NCBI GenBank assembly: GCA_963765625.1
Contig: CAVXXD010000006.1
Location: 186,001-250,000 of the forward strand
DNA from: CAVXXD01 sp963765625
Lineage (GTDB): Bacteria > Actinomycetota > Geothermincolia > Geothermincolales > Geothermincolaceae
DNA: 64,000 nt
Direction of reading: 5' to 3'
The position numbers were made by a program, and so were the translations under genes. Below, piece by piece: positions 1 to 8,741 of this stretch (the first letter of the stretch is position 1; each line of letters opens with the position of its first letter). The notes beneath the pieces were generated by a model. It ran no database searches and was not told where the DNA came from. It saw only the letters and a list, made by a program, of their open reading frames with translations.

Positions 1-90
1 ACCCCGGGCATGAAGATCATGTGCGAGCGGGCCATGTACTGGAACATGCGCGGCACCGGCACCGACACCATCGGGGGCTACGCGGACTAG
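1..90 (+). CDS. C-terminal end of a repeat-domain surface protein (partial)
   Basis: Only the last 29 codons are inside the window, ending with TAG at 88-90. The tail CERAMYWNMRGTGTDTIGGY is the same as the tail of the large surface protein at 50867-54114, and the DNA of the two tails is nearly identical over about 60 bases. It is therefore the last AEG/NPN-type domain of a second member of that family. The stop codon overlaps by a few bases the stop of the convergent gene at 87-1391. The function of these tails is not known; secretion and cell-surface display are inferred from the complete paralogue. Confidence 0.7.
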   Translation, partial: TPGMKIMCERAMYWNMRGTGTDTIGGYAD

Positions 91-1391
91 GCTTTCTTCA
101 CCGCTCTCCCGAGCTTCCACTTGTAGAACAGGGCGGGAAAGAAGGACCGCGGCTCGAAACCGAAGTAGCGCCGGGTCCAGAGCGCCAGCGAGGCGGAGCG
201 GTCCGCGAGCATCTCGAGGCGGCCCACCCTGATGGGGTATTTCCGGCGCAGCTCCCCGGCTTCCTCGAAGTCCTTCGCTTTAAGCCAGGTGCCGGGTTGG
301 GAGCCAGGGACCACGATGCCCCCTTCCAGCAGGGCGCGGTAGCGTTCGCCCGTCTCCTTCAGGTCCGGCCCGCAGACCAGGGCGCAGTGGTTGCAGGTGA
401 CCAGGTTGGGGTCGCGTAAGCCGCGGTGAGCCCCGAACACCTCGTCGCTTATCCGCGCCAGCATCTCGCTCTTCTCCAGCTGGCTTTCGGGCCACCGGTC
501 CAGCGGGGGGAACTTGGCGATCTCTTCTTCCGGCCATAGGAGGCTGCCTATCTGGCGGATGCGGTCATAGCGGGAGGCGGAGTCGCCGGTGCGCCCGCCC
601 TGCTTCATGAGGTCCCGGCGCAGCCTGATCCGCCCGGCGTCCGGCTTGCGGCCGACCCAGTCCTCGATCCAGTACCACCCCCAGGTTGACCACCGGCAGT
701 CGGGGCTGATGGCATGCAGGCCGAAGCAGGAAGCGTTGCAGAGGTCGATGTTGCGCCGCCTTCCCCGAGGGTGGAGCTCGCCGTTGAGAAGGACGTACTC
801 CTCCCCTTCTTCTTCGAACATACAGGAAGTGCAGGCGCGGGCGCAGAGCTTGCACCTCGCGCAGAAACCGTCGATGAAATAGCGGGGCGGGAGGGCCGGG
901 TCGCTGGCCAGCACGGCGTCGGTGACCACCGTGCAGAGGTAGACGGCGGCGCCGTGCTCCCGCGTCATCACGTTGCCGGACCAGCCCTGGGCGGCGATGC
1001 CCGCGGCGATGGCCCCGAAGCGGTGGGAGAAGCTGGGGTGGGTGGCGAAATGGTCGAGGGAGCGGCGGTAGGTGTTGTTGGCCGGCACCGCCGCGGCCCG
1101 GTGGCCGAGGGAGCGGATAAAGCCGGCCGTCTGGTCGGCGACGCGGAAGACCCGCTGGTTCCCCTGGAGCTGGTCCAGGTTGTGCGGGGTGGGCGACTTC
1201 TTTCCCAGAAAGTCGTAGATGGCGCCGACGTCCATGGGCAGGGCCATGGAGACGATGGAGCGCGCGCCCGGCAGGGTGTAGGCGAGGTCGAGGGAGGGCG
1301 GGCCGTCCAGGCGCCCGGGTCCAGCCGTGCCCACGACTTCAACTCCACGCTCACGAACGAAGTCCTTGATACGCTGCTCCAGTTCAGGCAT
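87..1391 (-). CDS. Epoxyqueuosine reductase (QueG)-like 4Fe-4S protein
   Basis: A 434-residue protein. The middle carries a ferredoxin-type cluster motif, CARCKLCARACTSC, and a second Cys set, CNHCALVCGPD, lies nearer the C-terminus. This pairing of Cys sets resembles the QueG family, cobalamin-dependent reductases whose Fe-S domains are related to those of reductive dehalogenases. The C-terminal HEAT-like part of true QueG is not evident and the protein is longer than QueG, so its substrate is open. It is the third gene of a tight operon with a GNAT enzyme (3-nt gap) and a small membrane protein upstream. Cytoplasmic, probably oxygen-sensitive. Confidence 0.6.
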   Translation of the reverse strand: MPELEQRIKDFVRERGVEVVGTAGPGRLDGPPSLDLAYTLPGARSIVSMALPMDVGAIYDFLGKKSPTPHNLDQLQGNQRVFRVADQTAGFIRSLGHRAAAVPANNTYRRSLDHFATHPSFSHRFGAIAAGIAAQGWSGNVMTREHGAAVYLCTVVTDAVLASDPALPPRYFIDGFCARCKLCARACTSCMFEEEGEEYVLLNGELHPRGRRRNIDLCNASCFGLHAISPDCRWSTWGWYWIEDWVGRKPDAGRIRLRRDLMKQGGRTGDSASRYDRIRQIGSLLWPEEEIAKFPPLDRWPESQLEKSEMLARISDEVFGAHRGLRDPNLVTCNHCALVCGPDLKETGERYRALLEGGIVVPGSQPGTWLKAKDFEEAGELRRKYPIRVGRLEMLADRSASLALWTRRYFGFEPRSFFPALFYKWKLGRAVKKA

Positions 1392-1394
1392 GGC

Positions 1395-1976
1395 TTACCT
1401 CAGCTTCTTTTCCATACGGGTATAACCGGAGTAACCGAATAGCGGCTTGAAGAAGGGCCGCCGGTGGTGCTCCACCGGGACGAAGCCGAGGCTCTGATAG
1501 AGCTTCATGGCCCGGGGGTTTTCGTCCACCACGTCCAGCACCAGGCTGGGGTAACCCTGCCTGGCCGCCTCCCTTCCCACCTCTTCAAGAAGAGCGGTGC
1601 CGACGCCGGTGCCTCGCTGGTCGCCCCTGACGGCGAGGGCATCCAGGTAGAACAGCCCCCGGTGCGAGCCGAAACAGTCCAGCAGGAGCATGACGGGAAA
1701 GCGGCGCAGGCCTTGCAGGCGGCCGTATTCCGCGGTGAGGTGCCTCAGCCTGGGGCTGAAGAGGTGGCGGTCCTCCAGGTCGAGCACGGCCATGCCCACC
1801 AGTTCCCCGCCTTCGCGAGCCACGATGCACGTAGAAGGGTTCATGCTCCGGCGTATTATGCCCGCCAGGCTCTCAGGCCGGCCGAAAGCCCGCCTCGCTT
1901 CTTTCTCGAAGCCGTCGAAGAAGAGCCTGGCGATGGCCTTGGCGTCATCCAGCGCGCAACCGTGTTCGATGTTCAC
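1395..1976 (-). CDS. GNAT family N-acetyltransferase
   Basis: Acetyl-CoA-dependent N-acetyltransferase fold. The pyrophosphate-binding motif A is visible as GDQRGTGVGTALLEEVGREA, followed by the typical ENPRAMKLYQSLGF segment of motif B. The frame is open up to 2039, but the best start is GTG at 1976. It overlaps the stop of the upstream membrane gene as GTGA, with a GGAG Shine-Dalgarno sequence a few bases before it, giving a 193-residue protein and suggesting translational coupling. The substrate cannot be read from the sequence. Co-transcription with the QueG-like gene downstream is likely. Confidence 0.75.
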   Translation of the reverse strand: MNIEHGCALDDAKAIARLFFDGFEKEARRAFGRPESLAGIIRRSMNPSTCIVAREGGELVGMAVLDLEDRHLFSPRLRHLTAEYGRLQGLRRFPVMLLLDCFGSHRGLFYLDALAVRGDQRGTGVGTALLEEVGREAARQGYPSLVLDVVDENPRAMKLYQSLGFVPVEHHRRPFFKPLFGYSGYTRMEKKLR

Positions 1977-2452
1977 ATCCGGCTCCAGTCGATCATCAGT
2001 CTCTCCGGCTTCTTCGTGTCTATCAGCACGGGAAGACATGCGCCCTTCCGGACCGCGGCCAGGTTGACGGGATTGACGTATTCCCGGTGAAGGACGCCGT
2101 AGGTAGCCATGCCGTCCACCTCGACCTGGAGCTCCATCTCCACCTGGGGCATGTTGTTGAGCTCGCCGCCGGTGGCCTCGGAAGTGAGGACCGTGGCAAT
2201 GCCGGGCCGGCCGGTTTCACGCAGCTTCTGCCGCTTGTAGGTGGATCGACCGGTAAAATAGAGGATGCCCGCGTAGAGGGCCAGGGTCAGCCCGATGAAC
2301 CAGGCGCCCATGACGTACCAGAAGAACCTGAGAGAGTGGCCGTCGTCGGTCTTCGCCTCGGGGTCGGCCTGGTATCCCACGTAGATGAAGATCAGGCCTA
2401 TGAGGATGAAGATGAGCGGGATCCAGATCATCATATTACCGGCCTTCCGCAT
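1973..2452 (-). CDS. Small two-helix membrane protein, DUF3592-like
   Basis: A 159-residue protein with two hydrophobic helices in the first 70 residues (an IWIPLIFILIGLIFIYVGY segment and one near WYVMGAWFIGLTLALYAGIL), then a basic linker and a soluble domain rich in beta-strand patterns. The layout recalls DUF3592-type proteins, but the match is by shape only. The start is supported by AAGGAGTG six bases upstream of the ATG. It opens a three-gene minus-strand operon whose next gene overlaps its stop codon. Function unknown. Confidence 0.6.
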   Translation of the reverse strand: MRKAGNMMIWIPLIFILIGLIFIYVGYQADPEAKTDDGHSLRFFWYVMGAWFIGLTLALYAGILYFTGRSTYKRQKLRETGRPGIATVLTSEATGGELNNMPQVEMELQVEVDGMATYGVLHREYVNPVNLAAVRKGACLPVLIDTKKPERLMIDWSRM

Positions 2453-2487
2453 GGAAACACTCCTTTTCCTCGAGCGTTGGTTCTATA

Positions 2488-3459
2488 TCAGTATACCCGA
2501 GCGAAAGCGCGGCATATCGCCAGGGCCAGCCAGAAAGGCAGATCGCGGTCGCGACCCTTGATTATCTTGAGGTCCCAGAGGCCGTCCGGAAGCTGGCCGT
2601 CGCGGAACCAGGCCAGAGCCCGCGCCATCTCCGGCCGGCCGGCCGGGAAGCCCATGAGCGAGAGGCTGTCGGTGGCGGAGATGAGGTCGGTGTAGCAGAA
2701 GGGAAAGGTGAATCTCAGCCAGTAGCCGGGGGCTCCGCGGTCGGGGTAGTTGTCTTTTAAAAAGAAGCGCGACATGAGCAACTCCCCCGCCTGCAGGGCC
2801 GCCTTGTCCCGGCGGCGGCGGGGGTGGGCGGCGAAGGCGCGCAGCACCACCCCGGTGGCCAGCCAGGAGAAGGGCCGGGCCCGGTCGGGCTGAAGGGGAG
2901 TGTCGCCCATGGCGATGACGTCGAGTTTCCTTCCCCGGGTGCGCAGGGGAATGGCCCAGCCGCCGTCGTCCTGCCGGATGGAGAGGAGCCAGGCGAAGCC
3001 CTTGTCGATGCGTGGGTCCGTGGCGTATCCCGCCTTGATGAGCAGCTCCATGATGGCCGCGGAGTAGTTGGGAGTGTACTGGTTGCCGTAGATGCCCCGG
3101 AAGTCCCCTTCTTCCGTCTGGCAGGAGAAGAGGTACTCCGCCGCCTTTTCGACTGCCGGGTGCTTCCGGTCGAAGCCGTACTTCTCCACCAGGAAACCGA
3201 GCTGGCCGAAGGTCGCATACTGGTCGTAGTTCATCAGGGCACGGGCCTGTTCGCTGCCGCCGGGGTATTTCCAGGAGCCGTCCTCCCGCTGGCGGCGCAA
3301 TATCGCCTGCGCGGCGGGCAGGTCCCAGAGGCTGCCGTCTGCCCGGCCGGTCTTCTCGCCCAGCAGGTCTCTACGCGCGAAGTACTCGATAGCTGGGTTG
3401 CCGCAAGCCAGCAAGGGAGTTGTGGGATCGTAGTTGAGGTGCTTCGACCATTCTTTCAT
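2488..3459 (-). CDS. Prenyltransferase / squalene-cyclase-like alpha-alpha barrel protein
   Basis: A 323-residue protein built of helical repeats with the QW-like signatures seen in terpene cyclases and prenyltransferases: REDGSWKYPGG, TEEGDFRGIYG, RQDDGGWAIPL and DGLWDL. The open frame continues upstream, but the ATG at 3459 follows AAAGGAGG at an ideal distance, so that start was chosen. It is shorter than squalene-hopene cyclases (about 630 residues) and the DxDD motif is not evident, so it is probably a single-barrel member of the fold of unknown activity. Divergent from the leaderless gene at 3533. Confidence 0.6.
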   Translation of the reverse strand: MKEWSKHLNYDPTTPLLACGNPAIEYFARRDLLGEKTGRADGSLWDLPAAQAILRRQREDGSWKYPGGSEQARALMNYDQYATFGQLGFLVEKYGFDRKHPAVEKAAEYLFSCQTEEGDFRGIYGNQYTPNYSAAIMELLIKAGYATDPRIDKGFAWLLSIRQDDGGWAIPLRTRGRKLDVIAMGDTPLQPDRARPFSWLATGVVLRAFAAHPRRRRDKAALQAGELLMSRFFLKDNYPDRGAPGYWLRFTFPFCYTDLISATDSLSLMGFPAGRPEMARALAWFRDGQLPDGLWDLKIIKGRDRDLPFWLALAICRAFARVY

Positions 3460-3520
3460 TACAGCCTCCTTTACTAAGTCTAGCGTGACGGGTGGAAGAT
3501 GTGGAGGGTGTGGAGGGGGG

Positions 3521-3526
3521 TATAAT
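3521..3526 (+). promoter_or_regulatory. -10 box TATAAT of a leaderless gene
   Basis: A perfect TATAAT ends exactly six bases before the ATG at 3533, so transcription would start on the A of the start codon. There is no convincing -35 hexamer and no Shine-Dalgarno sequence at a usable distance. The same geometry recurs at 7517-7522, 10914-10919, 33873-33878 and 45014-45019. Confidence 0.6.
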
Positions 3527-3532
3527 GTGGGC

Positions 3533-4354
3533 ATGGTCAAGGAAAGTTTTGCCGAGCTTACCCGGGGGTCGATCAGCCGCGACATCAGGTCTCTGAACCA
3601 GTTGCCACAGCTGCTCAAGGAACAGCTTTACTCGTTGCTGATACCGGTGGGGGCCTGCGAGAAGTTCGGCATCGAGCACAGCACTTTCACCAACCCCGCG
3701 GGGGAGAAGGTACTCAACGTCGAGGCCGACCCGCGCACCGCCTATGCCCTGGTGGAGCTGCGGGAGAAGCCGGGCGACCGCGACTGTATCTTCTACCTGG
3801 AGCTGGAGGACACTTCCTTCGGCAAGTTCGAGGTGAGCTTCCTCATCATCAACGACGTCCACTCGCCCCGTTTCGACATCGACGTGGACGAGCAGGGCCG
3901 CCGCACCAAGTTCGCCACCGTCCGCCGCAACATCCCCGAAGAGATACGGGCCATGCAGGCCGGCCTGACCCCCGGACAGGTGCGCAAGGGCCTGGGGCTG
4001 CTCGAAGACTTCATGGCCCTGGCCCTGGACTTCATCGAAGCCATGGGGCAGGACATGATCCTCTCCGAACCGCTCACCTACAACGCCGCGGTGACCTTCG
4101 AGCGCCACGGCTTCCACTACATGCGCGGCCGGCGCAAGATGGACGAGATCGACACGGGTTTTCAGCCCGGCGGGGAGCTGTTCGCCAAGCTGGACGGCAG
4201 TACCGCCTTCCGTCAGCCCGGCATGGAGAAGACCATCCGCGGTCGCAGCTGGGCAATCCAGGACGGCATCCTGGGGGAGCCCTGGCGAGGAGTGGAGATG
4301 TACCGGATGCGCAAGCCGGCGAACATCTGCACCTACAACTGCCAGGGTTACTGA
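3533..4354 (+). CDS. Conserved hypothetical protein, leaderless
   Basis: A 273-residue soluble protein that I do not recognise. It has no signal peptide or membrane segment. A C-terminal stretch, YNAAVTFERHGFHYMRGRRK, resembles the 'FERHGF' ends of some acyltransferase-like proteins, but no acyl-CoA-binding loop is visible. Upstream in-frame ATGs exist, but MVKESFAELT at 3533 is preferred because a consensus -10 box sits exactly six bases before it. The gene is divergent from the cyclase-like gene at 2488-3459. Conserved Cys residues occur near the start (GACEKFG) and at the end (ICTYNCQGY). Confidence 0.6.
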   Translation: MVKESFAELTRGSISRDIRSLNQLPQLLKEQLYSLLIPVGACEKFGIEHSTFTNPAGEKVLNVEADPRTAYALVELREKPGDRDCIFYLELEDTSFGKFEVSFLIINDVHSPRFDIDVDEQGRRTKFATVRRNIPEEIRAMQAGLTPGQVRKGLGLLEDFMALALDFIEAMGQDMILSEPLTYNAAVTFERHGFHYMRGRRKMDEIDTGFQPGGELFAKLDGSTAFRQPGMEKTIRGRSWAIQDGILGEPWRGVEMYRMRKPANICTYNCQGY

Positions 4355-4453
4355 TACAGGCTGCCCCGCGTCCCCGCGTTTAGTGAATCATTCTCCGGGG
4401 TAGATACTGATTCTCAGGGCAAAATCTGTGGGTTTGAAGAAGGGGGGTTCGCC

Positions 4454-5509
4454 ATGTCCGATGATGTCTATTCCAGGTTGAGGGAGTTCATGGACCGCAG
4501 GCCGGGCGGTTTCCCGGCTACCGATTCCGGGGTGGAGATCAAACTGCTCAAGAAGCTTTTCAGCCCGGAAGAAGCAGAGACGGTAATGCACCTGCAGAGT
4601 TGGCCCCAGCCGCCTTCCGCCGTCGCCAAGACTGCCGGTGTCGATAAAGCCGAGGCGGCGGAGAGGCTGGAGTCCATGGCCAGAAAAGGCCTCTGCCAGA
4701 GGATACGGATCGATGGCAAGCCGTTCTACGTGGCGGCCTCCTTCGTGATGGGCATCTACGAATTCCAGCTAAAGACCCTGGACAGGGAGCTGGCGGAGCT
4801 GTTCGAGGAATACTTGCCCTACGCCTCTAAGTCCTGGGAGCCCCTGAAGAACAAGCAGATAAGGGTGGTCCCCGTCGGTTCCGCCATCGAGCACGTCCCC
4901 GTAGTCGAGACCTACGACCGGGTGAGGGACCTGGTGGCGCTGCAGGACAACATCGTGGTGGCCGAATGCATATGCCGCAAGGAGCAGGGGCTGCTGGGCC
5001 ACGAATGCGACCGCCCCCGCGAGACCTGCCTGATGTTCGGCCTGGCCGCCGACTATTACCTGGAGAACGGCATGGGCAGAAGGATCAGCCGGGAGGAGTG
5101 CCTGGAGATTATGGACCGGGCCGAGGAGGCAGCCCTGGTGTTGTTCCCTACCAATGCCCAGGATTTCATTAACATCTGCTGCTGCTGCGGCTGCTGCTGC
5201 GGCCTGCTCAGGAGCTATCGTTCCTTCGAGCGCCCGGCGGACCACGCCCTCTCCTCTTTCCAGGCGCGGATCGACCCCGACCTGTGCAAGTCGTGTGGCA
5301 CCTGCGGGAAACGCTGCCAGATAGGCGCCGCCGTGACCGGCGAGGGCGCGAGCCGCGTCGACCAGGCCAGGTGCATCGGCTGCGGCCTCTGCGTGCCGAC
5401 CTGCCCGGAGGAGGCGATCCGCCTGGAGGCGAAAGCCGAAGCAGTAGTGCCTCCCGCGAATTTCGTAGAAATAAGCATGCGGATCCTGGCCGAGCGCGGC
5501 CTCGCTTGA
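4454..5509 (+). CDS. Cys-rich 4Fe-4S ferredoxin-like protein with N-terminal winged-helix-like region
   Basis: A 351-residue protein. Residues 1-100 look like a helical, winged-helix-type region (PPSAVAKTAGVDKAEAAERL). The middle has CICRKEQ, then HECDRPRETC, then the striking run NICCCCGCCCGLL. The C-terminus is a standard two-cluster ferredoxin (CKSCGTCGKRC and CIGCGLCVPTCPEEA). Similar proteins with a 'CNCCxCCC' motif are common in anaerobes and are presumed electron carriers or redox sensors. A G-rich Shine-Dalgarno sequence (AAGGGGGG) precedes the ATG. It is convergent, with a 2-base gap, to the ABC permease. Cytoplasmic. Confidence 0.7.
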   Translation: MSDDVYSRLREFMDRRPGGFPATDSGVEIKLLKKLFSPEEAETVMHLQSWPQPPSAVAKTAGVDKAEAAERLESMARKGLCQRIRIDGKPFYVAASFVMGIYEFQLKTLDRELAELFEEYLPYASKSWEPLKNKQIRVVPVGSAIEHVPVVETYDRVRDLVALQDNIVVAECICRKEQGLLGHECDRPRETCLMFGLAADYYLENGMGRRISREECLEIMDRAEEAALVLFPTNAQDFINICCCCGCCCGLLRSYRSFERPADHALSSFQARIDPDLCKSCGTCGKRCQIGAAVTGEGASRVDQARCIGCGLCVPTCPEEAIRLEAKAEAVVPPANFVEISMRILAERGLA

Positions 5510-5511
5510 AC

Positions 5512-6588
5512 CTATTCCCAGCGGAAGAAGCGCACCGCCACCAGGAAGCAGGCCAGCCCGAAGCCGATCAGCACCAGCAGGTCCAGCCAGATGTCGGCCA
5601 GGGAGGCCGCGTCGATCATCACCCCGCGCATGGCGTCACCCAGGTAGTAGAGGGGCAGGCAGTGCGCGATCACCTTCAAGGCCGCGGGCACCCATTCCAC
5701 CGAGAAGAAGATGCCGCTTAAGAACATCATGGGCATGGTGATGGCATTGCCGGCCAGCATGGCGCTCTTGCTGGTCTTGGTGAGGGAAGAGATCATGAAG
5801 CCCAGAGCGACGAAGGAGAGGCACCCCACCACCACTACCACCGCGATGTTGAGGAAGCTGCCGTTGATGTTGACCTGGAAGACCAGCCAGCCCACGGTCA
5901 TCAGCACCGCCGCCTGAATGAGGGCCGTGACCACCACCGTGGCCATGCCGCTCCCCAGGAACTTCGGAAGCGAGATGGGCGAGACCTTGACCCGCCGCAG
6001 TATTCCTTTCTCCCGGCGCGCCGCCACCACCTCGGAGAAGCCCATGATCCCCCCGAACATCAGCACCATGGCCATGACGCCGGGCACCATGAAGTCGACG
6101 TACTCGAAATCCCTGACGTCTTCCGCCACTTCCTGCCGGATGGAGACGCGTTCGGCGGTGCCGGCCATTCCCTGAATTATCTGTGTAACAGAGGAGGTGG
6201 TTATCTGCGCGGTGTTCACGTCCGACTGGTTGACGATCATCACCACTTCCACGACCTGACCCTGCAGCACCCGCTCACCGAAATCCGGGTCGAAGATGAG
6301 CACGGCATTGAGGTCGTCGTCTGAGAGCTTGGCGCGCAGGTCCGCTTCGGCCCCCGTTTCCACCTCCAGCACCTCTACGCTCCCCAGGTTTTCCAGGATG
6401 GCCGGGTTTACGGGAGAGCCGTCACTGTTCACCACCCCCACGCCCAGCTTGACGTTGCCGCTGGAGCCGAAGACGAATCCCAGGATGAGCATGAGAGCGA
6501 TGGGAAACATGAACATCCAGAAGATAGCCTCGCGCTCCCGGAAGGTCATCTTCAGTTCGTAGAGGAACATGGTCCAGAAGTTCTTCAT
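5512..6588 (-). CDS. ABC-2 type transporter permease
   Basis: Membrane subunit of an ABC exporter, 358 residues. One N-terminal helix (MFMFPIALMLILGFVFG) is followed by a large extracytoplasmic domain at about residues 45-170, then five more helices, the classic ABC-2 permease layout. EKGILRRVKVSPIS marks the conserved cytoplasmic coupling region after the second helix. It lies 7 bases downstream of its ATPase partner at 6596-7510, so the two form one transporter. The substrate is unknown; drugs, lipids or polysaccharide are typical for the family. Confidence 0.85.
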   Translation of the reverse strand: MKNFWTMFLYELKMTFREREAIFWMFMFPIALMLILGFVFGSSGNVKLGVGVVNSDGSPVNPAILENLGSVEVLEVETGAEADLRAKLSDDDLNAVLIFDPDFGERVLQGQVVEVVMIVNQSDVNTAQITTSSVTQIIQGMAGTAERVSIRQEVAEDVRDFEYVDFMVPGVMAMVLMFGGIMGFSEVVAARREKGILRRVKVSPISLPKFLGSGMATVVVTALIQAAVLMTVGWLVFQVNINGSFLNIAVVVVVGCLSFVALGFMISSLTKTSKSAMLAGNAITMPMMFLSGIFFSVEWVPAALKVIAHCLPLYYLGDAMRGVMIDAASLADIWLDLLVLIGFGLACFLVAVRFFRWE

Positions 6589-6595
6589 CGTTCCA

Positions 6596-7510
6596 TCACT
6601 CCCGCAGCCTCTTCCCGGTTATCTTCAGAAAGACGTCTTCCAGGGTGGCACGCTTCATGCTGACGTCCTCCGCCGTGACCTCCAGCTCCCGGGTCAGGTC
6701 GAAGATAGCCTCCAGGGTCAGCTGCGGCGCGTCGGTGGAGATGTGGAACATCCCTTCCTCGAAAACGACTTCCTTGACGCCGGGCAGGCCCTCCACCCGT
6801 CCCCGCTCCACCGGCCCGCTGGCGCGGAAGTAGATGACGGTACCGGAGACGTGTTCGTCGATGAGCGCGTCGGGAGTGCCCTGGGCGATGATGTGGCCGT
6901 GATCCATCACCGCCACGCGGTCGCAGAGGCTCTCGGCCTCCTCGATGTAGTGGGTGGTGATGATGACCGTCTTGCCCTTCTGCCGCAGGTGCCCCACGAT
7001 ATCCCAGATATGGCGCCGGGCCTGGGGGTCGAGGCCGGTGGTGGGCTCGTCCAGGAAGACCACGCTGGGGTCGTTGATGAGGGCCAGGGCGATGGAGAGG
7101 CGCTTGTGCTGGCCGCCGGAGAGGTCGTCGACCATGGCCTCGGTCCGGTCCCGCAACTCCACCAGGTCGATCAAGGCGTCGATGTCCATGGCGACGGGAT
7201 AGAAGGTGCTGAAGTAGTCGAGGGTCTCGCGTACCTTGAGGCGCTCGAAGAAGACGGTGGTCTGCAGCTGGACGCCGATGATCTTTTTGATGGACTCGGG
7301 GTCCCGCCGGACGTCGATGCCCAGCACAGTGATCTCGCCGGCGTCCGGGTTCCGCAGGGTCTCCACCATCTCCATGGTGGTGGTCTTGCCCGCGCCGTTA
7401 GGCCCGAGGATGCCGAAGACCTCCCCTTCCTCCACCCACAGGTCGATGCCGTCCACGGCCTTGACCTCGCCGTAGTATTTCTTCAGACCGGTTATCTCTA
7501 TGGCATACAT
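6596..7510 (-). CDS. ABC transporter ATP-binding protein
   Basis: ATPase subunit of the exporter encoded with the following permease gene. Walker A is GPNGAGKTT at residues 36-44, the signature is LSGGQHKR, Walker B is VVFLDEPTTGLDP, and the H-loop is TTHY. A C-terminal regulatory extension of about 80 residues (SGTVIYFRASGPVERGRV and onward) is typical of DrrA/CcmA-like exporters. The gene appears leaderless: TATAAT at 7522-7517 on the minus strand lies exactly six bases before the ATG, with no Shine-Dalgarno sequence. Peripheral, on the inner face of the membrane. Confidence 0.9.
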   Translation of the reverse strand: MYAIEITGLKKYYGEVKAVDGIDLWVEEGEVFGILGPNGAGKTTTMEMVETLRNPDAGEITVLGIDVRRDPESIKKIIGVQLQTTVFFERLKVRETLDYFSTFYPVAMDIDALIDLVELRDRTEAMVDDLSGGQHKRLSIALALINDPSVVFLDEPTTGLDPQARRHIWDIVGHLRQKGKTVIITTHYIEEAESLCDRVAVMDHGHIIAQGTPDALIDEHVSGTVIYFRASGPVERGRVEGLPGVKEVVFEEGMFHISTDAPQLTLEAIFDLTRELEVTAEDVSMKRATLEDVFLKITGKRLRE

Positions 7511-7516
7511 GGGTTG

Positions 7517-7522
7517 ATTATA
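7517..7522 (-). promoter_or_regulatory. -10 box TATAAT of the leaderless ABC ATPase gene
   Basis: On the minus strand TATAAT is followed by six bases (CAACCC) and then the ATG at 7510. This places the start point on the start codon. It separates the ABC pair from the M48 protease gene upstream, whose stop lies only about 20 bases away, so the ABC operon probably has its own promoter. Confidence 0.6.
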
Positions 7523-7540
7523 CCGCTTCGGGGAAGCGGT

Positions 7541-8566
7541 TCAGTTCATGGACTCGATTCTGGCAATCCTGGCACTTTCTGTAGGATGGATGTTGAAGAA
7601 GCCGGCGGGGATACTGGCGGGGCCGACCGGGTTTACCAGCGGCTGGTCGAAAAGCATGTGGTTGATGAAGACCCCGCCGTGCTTGAGCCCCCTCGATCGA
7701 GACTCCGCGGATTTCTCCAGAAGGGAGATCACCGTCTCCGGGTAGCGGGTCAGGAGCACCGCCTGTACGTCGGCGAGGTACTCCCGATCGCGGGGGAGTA
7801 CCAGCAGGAAGAAAGCGATCAGGAACGGCACCCAGAAAACCGCCAGGACCACGTAACCGATGAAAAAGAAAGCACCGCCGACGATGACCGTCGACAAGGC
7901 GCGGGTATGTGCATCGCTCAGCATGATATCGGCAATTGCGTTGTCGGGGACCTTTCCCTCTCCCCATGGGTCTTCCAGAGCCGACTGGCTGATAGTGACA
8001 AACAGCCCCAGGACAAACGGGAGCAATGCCGTGAAGGCGAAGCCCAACATCCAGAGCCAGGTGTCGTGGGCCGTGATGTGGAAGACTTCATGGGCGAACA
8101 GGGCCTGGAGCTCGAAGTGGTCCAGTTCGCGCACCGCCCTGGGGCTGACGAGAATGATGCCGTTATCCCTGCCGCGGGCGACGCTCAATGCGTTGATACC
8201 GTCCATGCCAATGACCTTCACTTCCGGCGGCTCGACCCCCGCCGCCAGGCATACGCCCTCCAGGGCGTGCCTGATCTTCCGCCGTTCCGCCGGCGGCACT
8301 TCAACCGTGCCGAAAGCCCTGAGGATGGCCCACCGCGATGTGAAATGCGCCGCGAGATAGAGAAGCGGCATCAACACCACGGTGATGCCCAAAGCTATCA
8401 GCATGATGTACGCGAAACGCTCGAGTTCGAAGGGGCGTCCGCGAAAGAAGATGAGCGATATCGCCGTCAACTCGGCCAGGACCACCAGGAAGAAGACCAG
8501 CACCCCCAGGATTATCCTGCGGCGGTTGGAGCGGATAGCGTCGAGTACGAATATCCTTTCGTGCAC
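7541..8566 (-). CDS. M48 family membrane metalloprotease (HtpX/Ste24-like)
   Basis: A 341-residue zinc metalloprotease. The catalytic motif is H159-E-V-F-H163, with a downstream DREYLADVQAV segment carrying the third zinc ligand. Two helices lie near residues 18-40 and 52-73 and two more after the HExxH, matching the HtpX arrangement. The start is GTG at 8566. Its upstream region ends in a 14-bp repeat that recurs at 9330-9343. Removing the intervening 768 bp would place this GTG one base after the stop of the SDR gene, so it probably was the second gene of an SDR-protease operon. Likely role: membrane protein quality control. Confidence 0.8.
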   Translation of the reverse strand: MHERIFVLDAIRSNRRRIILGVLVFFLVVLAELTAISLIFFRGRPFELERFAYIMLIALGITVVLMPLLYLAAHFTSRWAILRAFGTVEVPPAERRKIRHALEGVCLAAGVEPPEVKVIGMDGINALSVARGRDNGIILVSPRAVRELDHFELQALFAHEVFHITAHDTWLWMLGFAFTALLPFVLGLFVTISQSALEDPWGEGKVPDNAIADIMLSDAHTRALSTVIVGGAFFFIGYVVLAVFWVPFLIAFFLLVLPRDREYLADVQAVLLTRYPETVISLLEKSAESRSRGLKHGGVFINHMLFDQPLVNPVGPASIPAGFFNIHPTESARIARIESMN

Positions 8567-8575
8567 GCTACATCA
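8562..8575. repeat. 14-bp direct repeat, left copy
   Basis: TGCACGCTACATCA occurs here, over the start of the M48 gene, and again at 9330-9343, over the stop of the SDR gene. The pair brackets a plus-strand gene inserted in a minus-strand run and looks like a target-site duplication. Confidence 0.6.
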
Positions 8576-8741
8576 CTTTCTTGTTTTCTAAGAAATAACC
8601 CCGCCGAAGGCCTTTCGGCATCTTCAACGGGGAGCAGTTCCTTGACATTATGTTTTCGCCTGGACCAAGCCTTGTCAAGAGCCCATGTCGAGAACCCATG
8701 ATTGCACTGCCTACGTTACAATAATAAAAGGGAGGAGACAG

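Noticed and set aside
5176..5202. TGC trinucleotide run as a possible unstable microsatellite
   Set aside because: It encodes the Cys run of a recognised type of Fe-S protein motif and is interrupted by GGC codons.
6569..8701. Long plus-strand open frame (710 codons) opposite the ABC ATPase and M48 genes
   Set aside because: It is antisense to two clear genes, lacks family motifs, is rich in His, Gly, Asp and Val as expected for shadow frames in GC-rich DNA, and has no ribosome-binding site.
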